DNA of 64,000 nucleotides from Hyposmocoma kahamanoa (Eukaryota; Arthropoda; Insecta; Lepidoptera; Cosmopterigidae), in the NCBI RefSeq assembly GCF_003589595.1, contig NW_020653852.1, positions 5,719,234 through 5,783,233 on the forward strand, in the 5' to 3' direction. Within the stretch, counting starts at the first letter, position 1, and each line of letters starts with the position of its first letter. The notes under the pieces were generated by a model that was given only the letters and a program-made list of their open reading frames with translations, ran no database searches and was not told the origin of the DNA. Below are positions 10,866-22,202 of the stretch, in pieces. A program made the translations under genes and the position numbers.

Positions 10866-13800
10866 TTAGAGTCCTGTGGAGAATATAAACTTAGACTCTG
10901 AACAATTGAATAGGTCTATCGAGGAGTCGGAGATAAGCAGCTGACTAATTAGTATAAGCGCTCGAGGCAAAGAAGCTGACTTACTGGGTCTATACCGAGT
11001 AATAGGCAGGGCAAACAATCCGTTGTCTAATTGGTGGCACTGCGCATGACCGCGGAACCTATCATTGCCAATAAAAAAAGGATTATAAGAGGCTCCGCGC
11101 ACTAGACGGAATATATAGGTAATGAGAGACAGGTTTCGTCTCACCTCCAGCGTGGGGTACTTAACCATACCCAAAATAAAAGTTGTGGGGTACGAAAGTG
11201 GGTAATAACCATAGATTTTGCTGTACAGACTACGCACAAATGTTTTTTGATTTTTTTCTATGGTTCGTGTATGATTGCCATGTATGGGGTTCTAAACTAT
11301 TGAATTACACTCTAACTTACTTCTAACAAAGGAATTATACAACATACAGGCAGTGATTTTATCCTTGAATTGCCTGGACTGTCGCAAGACGAAGCCAAGA
11401 GACTTTCGTGAGGCCTTACTGATTTTGGAAACATGTTCCTGTAAGCTCAGTTTAGAGTCGTAACCAAGTGCCCAGGTCCTTGATAGAACTTGCTCTTATT
11501 ATGTTGGTGTTTCCGATTAAGTAATTATTAATTATACATTTATGGGTGCGAGTGAAGGTCATTATGGCACACTTATTAATGTTTAAATGTAGACTGTTTG
11601 TACTTCACCACCTATGTAAATTGTTAATGTCCTCCTGTAGCAGCGCACAATCAACGTCAGTCACAATGGCCCTAGCTAGTTTAACATCGTCTGCAAATAT
11701 GAGGCATGTGCAGTGATTGATACATGCGGGTAAGTCGTTAATAATTATTAGGAACATCAAAGGCCCCAAGCTACTACCTTGCCCTTCGCCTGAATTGACT
11801 ATATAGGCACCAGATTGACAGTACCTATTCGTATTGCACATATTGTTCACGATGTTTGAGATAATCTGCAAAGAAAGTGAACATATTTTTAGAGAAACCT
11901 GTGATGACCAGTTTTTCTAAGAGAACGTCACAATCGATTCGGTCGAAGGCTTTCTGAAAATCGAAATATGCTACGTCTTCCTGTTTTCTAGAATCCAAAT
12001 TGTCATTAATTATAGATATAACATTATTATTAATCGTCTTGTAAAAAGCAGTCAACAGCGTCATCTATGTCAAAGATTGGTAAACTGGTGACCAGTCAAC
12101 AGTGGATAGTTCTCGGTATAGATCGCTAAAGTCAGCTTTTCTGAAATTTCGAAAAGATCTAATAAGTGGTGATTCAGGTTCGATTACATGGGTGCGTTGT
12201 GGACACAGAGGTGTGGGCAAGTTAAAATGTAGCCTTTGTAATACTATATGAATTTCAAGCGGCACATGATGGATCTCTGGTTTAACCAGGCTTACCACAG
12301 ACTCCTTTACGTTGAGGTTGACACGATTGGACCTAGCCCTGTACGAGGTCAAGAATACGGTTCCGGCCATTCACAGCAGTATTAAGTTGCGATAAATTGC
12401 ACGTTGAAAGTAATAAATCATAAGCATCTTTTACATCTTTCGATGCGAAGTACAAGTTAAAATCTCCAACAATTATAATTGTTCTAAAATTCTAAAAATT
12501 GAAAAATAGCGGTTGTCAGATATCCTAGGGGGTAAGTACAGTACAACAAAAATGAAACGTAAACATCCCTTGTTGATAAGACCGACCACGACTTCGTCAT
12601 CAGATGTGCAGCCACGGTCAACACGTTGCATATTATAGGGCTGGCGTACGGCAAGTCGTACGCCGCCGCCCCGTCCTCCAGCTCGATCATGGCGTAAAAT
12701 AGCATAATTTGCCGGAAATAATTTTGCGCCGCATACACTGTAGTCCAGTCGTGTCTCGGTGAAAGCTAATACAGGATTTGGAAACTGTTCTAGTGCTTAC
12801 TTTATACTTGCAGTGTTAGTTTTTAAACCCCTTACTTTTTGATAAAAGATTGTTGCTTTGTGTATTCTATTTTTCGGTTTTCTTTTTGTTCTTTTTTGTA
12901 CATATTAAAGAAAACGCTTATTCTTTTGATGTACGTGGTGACGGTCGGCGAAGGTTGAAAAAAAGGCGTCTCTAATATCATTCATTAGTTGTTTCAGATC
13001 TGTACTGACGATGCGCAATGCGTTTGTCTTAATTAGGCCAGTAATGGGACGGTATATGTAGTTGTTATATTCTAAATGCAGATTTGTGTCGAGTAGATAC
13101 GTGTAGTCATGCAAGTCCTGATCCCAGTATAATAGATTATTAAAACTTTCTATTCGCCAGTTGAATAACAAATTTGAGTGTTTTTGAAATCGGAACGTTG
13201 GTAGGCACAATGTAATGTTGGTGTGTTGAATTTTCATTAGAGCTTCTTTAATTCCGGTGCATAGCTTGGAGAAATTCTTAGTAGTAAGGAAGTCATCATC
13301 TCCTACGAATATCACACACAAATTATCGTACGTGTAGTTGGTCACTGTGGATTCTATATTTCTTAGTAGCTCTACTATTCCGCAGTTCGGTTTCAGATAA
13401 TGTAATATATTATACTTATCGCCCAAAATATTTTCCAATACAGATCGCGTTTTATTATATTTGTTAGAGCTGAGAATACAAATGTTATTTTTATTCTTGT
13501 GTAATGATTCTGCTTTGTTAGTGGGGCTGCTAGAACCGTTCACTGTCGCTGGGGTGATTTCAGGCTGATTGTTTAATACTTCAGTGTAATTAGTTTCCTG
13601 ATAAGTGTACTGGGAAAAGTCAAGCTTGGTTCTTGTGCATCCCTTGGATTTTTTCTTGTCGCAGCTGTAGTTTAGTTTTTGCAGATATGTGAGAGTTTTG
13701 CAACTTTAAGTTCGAGCTCAGGGTTTCTTTTTTCTAAAGTATAATTTTCTGCTAATTGTTTGTCTAATTCATCGTCTGTGGACTGTTCTGTTGACTTTTC

Positions 13801-14120
13801 TCGTCACAGCCTGACAGTAATTCGAATGAATTGCTTTTAGGAATACTGCAAATAGCGTTCGGTTTTCTGTGTGTAATATTGTCTTCTAAATATCCATTGG
13901 TTAGTTTTGTATGATTATGGTTAATTGATGTACTGTGGAAATGATTATTTCCAGGTAAATTTCGACATGTTCGGCATTTGAATGTTTTTGATTTCATTAG
14001 CTTGAAGAGGCCGAAAGATATATCGGTACAGTCAAGATGGAAGAGCTGATCACATACTTCACAAGTTAGAAAGTCTCTCTTTAAAATATTATTTCCACAT
14101 TTAGTACATTGTGGTGCCAT
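10866..14120 (-). mobile_element. LINE-1: decayed CR1-like non-LTR retrotransposon
   Basis: The order on the minus strand fits an autonomous LINE. An ORF1 begins at 14120 with a C4HC3 PHD finger (C5, C8, C20, C23, H28, C31, C49, C52). A shifted frame at 13543-12905 has an SGNH-esterase-like segment (FVGDDDFLT, ITLCLPTFRF). An endonuclease region follows with VGDFNLYF (about 12480). Reverse transcriptase spans about 12064-11605, with VAYFDFQKAFDRI, then QGSSLGPLMFLI, then the catalytic FADD. A C-terminal domain is at 11237-10866. PHD finger plus esterase in ORF1 is known from the CR1 group. At least three frame changes mean it is dead. It lies to the left of (downstream of) the identified WDR91 exons and would be intronic if WDR91 continues past the left edge. 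Confidence 0.8.
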
Positions 14121-14149
14121 CTTGGGGCCTGCTGCAGTACTATGGTTCT

Positions 14150-14670
14150 AGTAGACACTTATGTTGCAAATCGGTACTCCAAAGCCCAACTATCATAATA
14201 TTAAGTGCAACAGTTGGAGAAAGGTTATCAATAATTTGCTTATCAATCAACAAAATATCAATATCTATCTATTTTCTAACATGTCGGTATGTATTTCTAA
14301 CATTGTTAGACCATTGAGATTTATACAATAAGCCAAAAAATACACAGTCTATAATTCATTTGTTTAGGTACTTAACTAAACGTAAACAATCTTGATACAT
14401 TTATAAAATGTATTTACTTACCTTCAAATACAAAATACGAATATTTAGCTTCATATGAAATTGCATGCCTTTTTATACCTGTTGATTTGTAAAGTATATG
14501 TTTCAATAACAAGATATATCAAGATTGTTTACATTTAGTTAAGGTCACGAGCACGTCAAGCTTGACACTTAAGACTTAAATCCAACTCTATGCCGCTTAC
14601 AATAAGAACGGTACAAAGTGTCAAGCTTGATGTGCTCTTGACTGTTCCTAAATAAATGGACTATAGGTTT
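14150..14670. repeat. REP-4 copy 2 with an inverted arm
   Basis: 14150-14470 repeats 10135-10440 in the same orientation. A segment near 14355-14400 (CTTAACTAAACGTAAACAATC-type) then returns inverted at 14521-14543 and 14643-14668, so the element folds back on itself; a small MITE interrupts the second arm. Confidence 0.6.
14544..14642. mobile_element. 99-bp MITE inserted in REP-4
   Basis: The ends GTCACGAGCACGTCAAGCTT and, read inward from the right, GTCAAGAGCACATCAAGCTT match at 18 of 20 positions. It splits the inverted arm of REP-4, so it arrived later. Confidence 0.7.
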
Positions 14671-15073
14671 TTAATTTAAATTAAAAATATTAAAAATAAA
14701 CTAATTTAAATGATTGTCACTAATTTGCGGATCACTAAAACGGAAATAATAAAATACAAGTTTCTCATCAAGGTATGATTTCTTTTAATTTTCCGATATT
14801 TCGGAACGGTTACGCGCTCTATGGTCACTGGTTCTTCTTCTTCTTTTAAATGTTATAGTCACTGGTTGACTGGCCAGCGGTAGATGACAGCTTTAAGAAC
14901 AGACATATCTGTTCACCCCGTACAGGATGGAAAAAGTAAAATACCCTCATTCGCGGGGGACGACTTTCTTTTATCCAAATTCCACGTGCCTCTTCCTTAG
15001 ACTATGGAAATTCCATCCTCTAAGGACTCTTCCCACTTCCATCCATTTTTCGTTATTGTCCAATAACTCTTCT

Positions 15074-15308
15074 GCGTCTGCCTCCGTGGCCGAACGGTTA
15101 CCACGCCGGACTGCCACGCAGAGGTCCCAGGTTCGATTCCCGGGTCGGGAGAAATATTTGTATGGCCTACATTTATTTCTCTCGTGAGTTTGGGTGTAAT
15201 TTGTGGTTTTCTATGTGTGTGTCCATGGCACCCGCGACACAGGGTTTTCCCTAGTGCGGGGTTATGTTGAGTGTGTGCGTTACTATTATTATTATATTAT
15301 TATTATCT
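15074..15308 (+). repeat. SINE-1 copy 1
   Basis: tRNA-like head with box A (TGGCCGAACGGTTA) and box B (GGTTCGATTCC, about 15130), then a tail with GAGTTTGGGTGTAATTTG, TCCATGGCACCCGCGACAC and an ATT microsatellite end. Other copies: 20544-20740 and 27353-27533. Bare tails are at 18838-18870 and 44168-44200. Confidence 0.8.
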
Positions 15309-15963
15309 TCTATATTCATATATCTATCTAGATTTATGCGTGCTGTTGTGATAATATAGTTCTGTTATACATATTTATAAATAAGTTCAAACTCATTGTA
15401 TCTTTGATATTCCGTGGTATTCACGCATAAAACTGAAGTCGAACCTTTTTTGTTTTAATAATTATTGGCAGCTCCGGATTCCAGGACTTTTTGAAGTCCG
15501 TCTTCATGATTAGACGTTTAGCACTTATGAGTGATCTTGTTTTTTTTACCAAACGTGATACGTAGTGATGTACCGTCGACGTCACTTTTATTTTATAGGT
15601 TTTTATTATTATTATTTCGGATATCTATTTTAGATTCTCGCCTCTGGGGAGTCGCTATTCCTCGGTAACGGCACAGTCGACCGGAGTCAGGGACTCTACA
15701 ATTAATGTTTATTTACTGTTAGTGCTAATAGCAATAAACACAAAAATGGTTCGTCTTTAGTTAGTCAGCTACGGTAAAGTGAAGAAAATTGTGCCCGGCT
15801 GGGTATTTCAAGTTGCAGTTCTCAGTCAGTCACGTAAATACATATATTAACGACAATATTTTTAACTTAATAACTTTATTTAACAGATCATAAGAACGTG
15901 TGTGTACATTTCATTTACTTACATTACCATATTTACATTTAGACTACAAGCGTCAGTTCTGAC

Positions 15964-18900
15964 TTTGTGATCTCGATCCTTTTCGCCCCATGACCGGGCT
16001 GCCCCCCATCTGCCTTAGAAGGCCTCTTAACCCTCTAGCTTCTCTGATGCTGCTGTCGAGTTGTTCCGAGGGTATAGCGCAGAAATCGTCGACTAAGGGC
16101 AGTGGTCCGCTAAGGCGTTCGGAGTACAGGGCAAGGCGGGACTGGTGTCCAATTGGTGAGGTTTTCTCTGGCGCCTGCTGTTGTGTCTGTACAGGATAGT
16201 ATATCTTTTATAAGTAAAGGCAAACTTGGAAACGTTTACGAAATTGATTTGTTCGTTCGTGTAACCTCTTAAAACAATGGGAGCTAAGAATCTTGAGAGC
16301 CTATTATTATTAAGGTGGCTTCATTCGTTGAGAGCCTATGCACGCAGCGTATTTTATACGCGCCAACACGCGCGTAGCGTTGTGCGAGTCGAGTTATTGA
16401 ACGACAAAATCAAACTATTTTGTTTATGTCGTGCGGTGTCTCCTTCGCAACTTTTCGCTCGAATATGTCGCGCTCTTTCGCACGAATGCCGCGGGGCAGT
16501 GCGGCCGCTCAGGTACATCACCGCATATTTTGTCGGAAATCGTGACAAATTGCCGTTTCGCACCGCTGCCTGTCGTACGAAATTCAAGTGTCGTCACGGG
16601 TCGCTGGATAATTTTATTTAATGCGGACACCCTCATTACTTGTCGAACATTTGAAGTTTCTTTACGATATGAACAAATAAATTTCGCTTGTCGTTTCTGC
16701 AGTGCGGCCATCGACATGTGTTTATATGAGTTTGTTTGCACGAAATCGCCGTCGCGTCGCAGTCGCCTTAGTAGTGCAGCCGCGGCCTTACAGCTATCAG
16801 CAACTCACTAGAGATGCCACTTTACTAATCATTGTGATTAAGTTTATCATGGTGAAACATTGTGACGTTCAATAAACTTATTTACAATAATAATATAATT
16901 ACGCTTGTTGCATATCTTTGTATTGGGTCTAAATGGCTTTTTACTCGATCCGACTGGACTCAAAAGAATTTTTCTTTGTTTGATTTTTGTATCAATAATA
17001 ATAACAAACTAGTGGAGTATTTCTCAAAAAATATGTGAATGTCAAAACATCACGATATTCCACAAAAGAAATAAAACATGTCGATGGTTTTCTAAAATAA
17101 CGACATATCTCAAAAACACCAAATTTATCTGGTAGATGATTTAATAGAAACTGAGTCGTATATAGCGTACAATACTGATCAACGTCGTAACGTGAATATT
17201 TTAACCAATGAAAAGCTCGGTATCTTATGCATAGCACATTCAGAATAAGGTGTGTAATAAAATATTTTGATTTGGGTCATTATTCTCGAAAAGCAGCGAT
17301 GTGTGAATTCTACATTTTGTCAGTCCACTAGTCAGCTTGTAAAGGGTGTAACAAAAAGCAAAATCTAATAGAAATTACCCATTGACAATGCACATTTTGT
17401 ATGGAAAGAAAAAATAATAATATAAGTTGATTGTTATGAGTACAGTGACCAACTGATAAATTGGCCACATGTGTTTGTCACACTTTGTTACATGTACAGT
17501 ATTTTTTTAACCGGGACAGTAAGGATAAATCCGAAACCATAGGAGATGATACAGGGAAACTGGCTTAGAAACTATTAGGTCTTTTTTTTAAAAATAAATT
17601 TCACATGGTCAATTGTTTGGCCAAGCGTGAATTCACTTTCACAACTTTGTTTTCACAAAAAACACCCAACGGTTTCCAAGGCAGTTTCCCTGTATTACTC
17701 ATGGTTTCACAATGTCCCAATTAAAATTACACTGTTTATAGTCTGTAGTTTTATCTTCGTGATTGAATTCAATGAATTTTTAAGAGAGTAGTGTAGCCAG
17801 CTTGGTTCACAATGGATTTCTGGGTACTATGGTATTGGGCTGCATAAGCCGTGAATGAAAATCCACACATAATGAGTAAATAAAGAAGGTGGAGCACTGA
17901 AAGTTGTAGAAAGTGAAGACTTGCCAATAAAACGACACATGATGGTGTTATAATCTTTCTACTCCTATATATTGACCTTATTTTTAACAGCAGCAAGTTC
18001 ATCCTGGAGCCGTTTCAACATTGCCGCGTCACTCTCGTAGCTGGTAAGCGTAGGCTGCGGCATGCACTGGAAAACAGTGGCCAGTAGATTGTGCAACGAC
18101 ACCAACACACTGTCCTGCCATGATCGCGTGAAGTAAAGGCTGAAGGTTGGGTTTTCTTCTGGCTTTTGGATGTATGGAAGCACTGTGAAAGATAATCAAA
18201 TTATTATAGAAGCCTTTCTTGATTTATGCTAAGAATGTAAACCAATAGTTGATAATTAAATCAGTAGACACTAAGTAGATGATCAGCAGTGTCATATAAT
18301 GCATTACATTGCTGTTTTTCTGCAACTACAATCACTAGTACCACTATGGCAATCACAACAAATGCTGTGGAATGTTGGTAAGCTCCATAAAAGTGGTAAC
18401 AAATTTACAAAACATATTATGTTTTGTAAATATTTTTTTTAAGACTAAAAATTTAACATAAACTTAACTATTGTAGGTGACTTAGTTCGCGCGGTTTTAG
18501 ATAGGTAGCCGCCCTTAATACTGCCGTCCGCTAACTAAAATATCGTAAAAAACCATAATCCAGTTTTAGAATATCGAAATTGTTTAATAATATTTCAGCT
18601 ATGCATCGTTATGGTAAGTTCCGATAAGCCTAAGATAAAATATAACGTTAACTAATTTTAACTAGTTTTTAACGAGAATTTTGCGCTCTATCTTTTGCTA
18701 TTTAAAACAGATATTTGACCACTTGTCACTTAACCGCGTATTAGTTAGTAAACGTCAGAATATAATATAAAAATTCTTAGTTTAGTCAAAAATTAGTGGA
18801 CAACTCACACTTGACCAAATAATTCACTATATCAATCTATGTTGAGTGTGAGCGTTATTATTATTATTAGGTACTTCTCGTGATATATTATTAAAATTTA

Positions 18901-21331
18901 TTAGTAAGTTAAAGTTTATTACAGACAACAAATCCCTTATTAAACAAATCCCTACTTGCCAAATATGTTTAGAACATACATTATTAATTTAATACACATT
19001 TATATAAAACATATACCGCGATAAAAACAAATACGGCGAGAGAGAGACAGAGAGAAACAAACAAATACTGTGACAATTAACAAAATTTTATGTATGACAG
19101 TTTGTGCTGAAATGGCCCTGACTCAGCATAAATTTGCTGGGTATGCTGTCCTGCCACTTTTATACAAAACTTTTTATTTTTAAGTTCACACTAACATTAG
19201 ATTAAGTACTCCTTTTACATGCCTTTTACTAACAAATATTATGGATCATGTTGTCTGACAATAAATTATTATTATTATAAATACTGCAGACTGAAAAGTC
19301 AAACAGAGCTGCAGGTCGATTCTGAATCTTACGATAACTCTGTTGTCGACCGATTCGATTAGATACCGTACGATTTCTTTTCATTTTTATTTACAATAAC
19401 CGAATAGAACGTCAAACTGTCGTATTCCAAATCGAACCGAAATGACGTCACACCCGTACGATTACTCTTACTTCTCGACCGGCAAAGGCTACAAACGTTA
19501 TTCGGAGTCGTATTCCAGAACTCTACTCAATGCTCAAGTCAGGACTTGAGCAGATTTGAGTATGATTTCAAGCACTGGAAATACGACCCTAATGGCAAGG
19601 ACTTGAGTATGATTTTCAGTGCAACCGTGACTATGGGACCTGTAAAGGGTCCGAAACGTCGGTTTGTTTGAAAAAACAAATATACGTGAATTAAATCTGG
19701 AAAAATAGTTTCATTTCCTATACAAAAGTTAGTTTTCTACACTGACCCGGCCAGGGACCGAAACCGGGACCAGAGATGGTGACACCATGAAAACCGGTAT
19801 GCAAACCCACTCGACCACGGCCTCAATATGCTTATCAGATAAAAATATTTGAAATAAAAAAAAGTTGTTGGCTTTCCTAAGCCGGCTGGATGAATATTTT
19901 ACTTGTAAAATAGGTACAGAAATAGTGTTATACCAAAGTAAAAAGGATACTTACTGAACCAATCTCTCCACTCATTCTGGCCTTGTAACTCGGGTAACAT
20001 TTTGGCCATGAAGTCAGCCACCTTCTCGTTACGACTTCCCCCAGTGCTCTGAGTTGCTGTCACCAAGTACAGTTTGTATAGACTATACTCTATTTTTCTC
20101 ACAGCTGAAAATATGTAAATGGCAAATTTTTTTAATATGGCAACTTATTGTGCAAAAAAGGTACTTTTTTTAATTCAAAAGAATTAATATGTATAAGGAA
20201 TTATTATTGATACAAAGATCAAATAAACACAAGAAAAAAATTCCTTCAACTCGACTGTACTCAAACCAGTGTCTGCATCTTCAAAACATGGTTACCATTC
20301 TGCCAACTGAGCTTCGGATAGACAGCAGAGCTTACAAATTTCTCAATGGGCTTATTGCTTTTTGGACTTAGCCACATTGAGGTGACAAATGTTGGTTCTT
20401 GTTTTGTTTGTATTTGTTCAATCTTTGTATCAATATTAAATTGTTATAATAATAACATACAAAGATAATTATGATTTAAAATAAATAAAATTAAATAAAA
20501 TGCGTTTAATTCAGACAACAATAGATTCATAAAGTCTATTTAAACTGTCTCTGTGGCCGAACGATTACCATGCCGGACTGCCACGCATAGGTCCCAGGTT
20601 CGATTCCTGGTCCGGAAGAAATATTTGTATGGCCTACATTTATTTCTCTCATGAGTTTGGGTGTAATTTGTGATGTGTCCATGGCACCCGCAACACAGGG
20701 TTTCCCTAGTACAAGTTTTGTTGGGTGTGTGCGTCATTATTTAAATAACAATTCTTAGTGATACAAAAAAAACTTCAATAATACGCAAACGTAAATGAAG
20801 GGAGGACCAGTGCCTTAATAAGTCACTATCCCATCGGTTTGTTAATTAAATATATAAATTACATTAAATGCATATATGGCCTGAATTTTTATCTGCAATT
20901 TAAATATTGTAAACTTTTGAAAGGAAGCTTGCAGCTGACTTTTGTATATTATTTTATCTTACGCAAGGTAGTTGTAGAGCATGTAACAATTTTTATATTA
21001 AATGTTACATGCTCCACAAGACAGCATCTATCGAATACAACATTTCATTATAAACAAGTTGTACATTTTTTGGTCAAACAGACTTACCTGGCTGCATGTG
21101 GATCTCCAATTTAGAAAATACTAAACTATCCAGATGTAACCAATACTCCTTCAAGCCATTTAGGTCCGAGACATTGATATAATGTAAGATTTGTTCAATG
21201 ATTTTGTCCACTCTAAAACCTTTGTCTTTATCGGCTTTTAAGTCATTGTCAAACGCCTTCACTGTGGACGTGAATCCTCTGAATAATAGATATTCTCTAA
21301 CCAACTCGTCCACAAACTGTATATGGGCCAT
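15964..21331 (-). CDS. WDR91: WDR91, N-terminal exons (partial)
   Basis: WD repeat protein 91 acts with WDR81 and Rab7 in early-to-late endosome conversion and restrains PI3-kinase activity (family knowledge). Exon 1 is 21331-21088, with a LisH-type segment (FVDELVREYLLFRGF, then a GFRVDKIIEQI block) and donor CAG|GTAAGT. Exon 2 is 20104-19955 (RKIEYSLYKLYLVTATQS, NEWRDWF). Exon 3 is 18182-17977 (NPTFSLYFTRSWQDSVLVSL, ATVFQCMPQP), running into a coiled-coil start (LKRLQDELAAVKNK). These align in order with human WDR91 and the phases (1, 1, 0) agree. A likely exon 4 (16186 to about 15964) is GC-rich, in phase, and reads a disordered Ser/Arg-rich linker ending GRKGSRSQ; its donor is uncertain. 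The WD40 propeller exons were not found. Introns carry SINE-1, an E-type repeat and MITEs. Confidence 0.85.
16277..16811. other. GC-rich island open on both strands
   Basis: Several overlapping frames stay open on both strands across 16277-16811 (e.g. 115 codons on plus, 106 on minus) with many CG dinucleotides. The proteins resemble nothing I know, and the openness follows from GC content. It lies in the presumed WDR91 intron 3. It may be transposon-derived. Confidence 0.35.
17513..17718. mobile_element. MITE-like element in WDR91 intron
   Basis: The ends share, in inverted order, GGGACA.T, GAAACCAT and ATACAGGGAAACTG blocks over about 55 bp. There is no ORF. Confidence 0.6.
19506..19620 (+). 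mobile_element. MITE-4 fragment
   Basis: It matches the left and middle part of the complete MITE-4 at 40662-40838 (GTCGTATTCCAGAACTCTAC onward, and CACTGGAAATACGACCCTAA). The right inverted end is missing; it joins directly to REP-2. Confidence 0.7.
19621..19723 (-). repeat. REP-2 copy, inverted
   Basis: It contains GGGTCCGAAACGTCGGTTTG and TAGTTTCATTTCCTA, the reverse complement of the REP-2 core seen at 49034-49164. Confidence 0.75.
20544..20740 (+). repeat. SINE-1 copy 2
   Basis: Box A (TGGCCGAACGATTA) and box B (GGTTCGATTCC) with the same tail as copy 1. It lies in WDR91 intron 1, antisense to that gene. Confidence 0.8.
20977..21014. repeat. 12-bp hairpin in WDR91 intron 1
   Basis: GAGCATGTAACA (20977-20988) pairs exactly with TGTTACATGCTC (21003-21014) around a 14-base AT loop, 74 bases from the exon 1 donor. 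Confidence 0.6.
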
Positions 21332-22202
21332 GTTCTCGCAGAAAATATTATTTTTATTTACCTACAAAATGAATAATTACCCAACCAACCAACAACTGTC
21401 CACAACTTGATGAGTGCGTTTATGAGATAAAGAGAGTTCCGTTTTCTTTGTGCAGGAATTACACGATTCTTACTTTCTACTAAATTTAATTGTTTCTAAA
21501 GATTATTGTAACGTTACATTAAAATATAAAACATGCGACACAATAAATCATTAATTAGGAAAAGTAAAATGTTTTGTTAAAATTTGTAGGCTTTATCAAT
21601 GTTTATGTTGTGGAGCGAATTATAGATTTTATAGAATTTGGACGCTCATCAGGCTAGCCAGCCTAATCGTTAGGATACATTAAAAAAATGTTTATTTTGT
21701 AACGCAAAAATTGCGTTGACTCCGTGAAGAATTCAATTAAGCGTAACATTGACCTACCAAGTGTAAAGTAAAATATATTATTGCATCGATTATAACTTTT
21801 TATATTATTTATAAATTTTTTGGAATCAAGCTTGTAAAAGTCACATAAATTTTTTTATTTTCTTTACTGCAAATATTTCACAGTGTTCGGAATGCACAAA
21901 TAACATTTCAATCGAGTTTGCCAACACAGAGAACTAAACCGAAATGTCAAATTGTCAATCGCCCTCAATTCAATCAGCTGTCGATTTTTTATAAAAAATT
22001 AATGTTTTTTAGCAACAGAATGATCTTGTATAACTGAAAAGTGTGTTGTGCGGTTTCGTGTGTGAGTACAGTGGTTGCGTTGGGCGGTGGCTTGTGGCGA
22101 TGGCGGTGGGGCTCTTTGGGGGCGTGTGACGGGCGCGGGCGCGGCTCGCGAGCGCCCAGCGCGGCGCGGGCGGCGGCGCCGGCCCCGCAGGCATGCGGCG
22201 GT
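21332..22202. promoter_or_regulatory. Shared upstream region of WDR91 and Ric
   Basis: The two start codons face away from each other across 871 bp. The Ric-proximal 130 bp is strongly GC- and CG-rich (e.g. GCGGGCGCGGCTCGCGAGCG), typical of a 5' UTR. The rest is AT-rich. No TATA box is obvious for either gene. A bidirectional promoter is an inference from layout. Confidence 0.5.

Noticed and set aside
10085..14470. LTR retrotransposon
   Set aside because: Direct repeats flank a non-LTR interior; there is no primer-binding site, polypurine tract or integrase.
15078..15150. tRNA gene on the basis of box A and box B
   Set aside because: The same head plus a shared ~120-bp tail occurs three times and no acceptor stem forms; it is a SINE.
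16424..16741. 105-codon minus-strand gene
   Set aside because: Competing frames on both strands of a CG-rich patch; no motif.
22041..22202. N-terminal extension of Ric
   Set aside because: The frame is open but contains no ATG, only GTG, and the sequence has UTR-like GC content.
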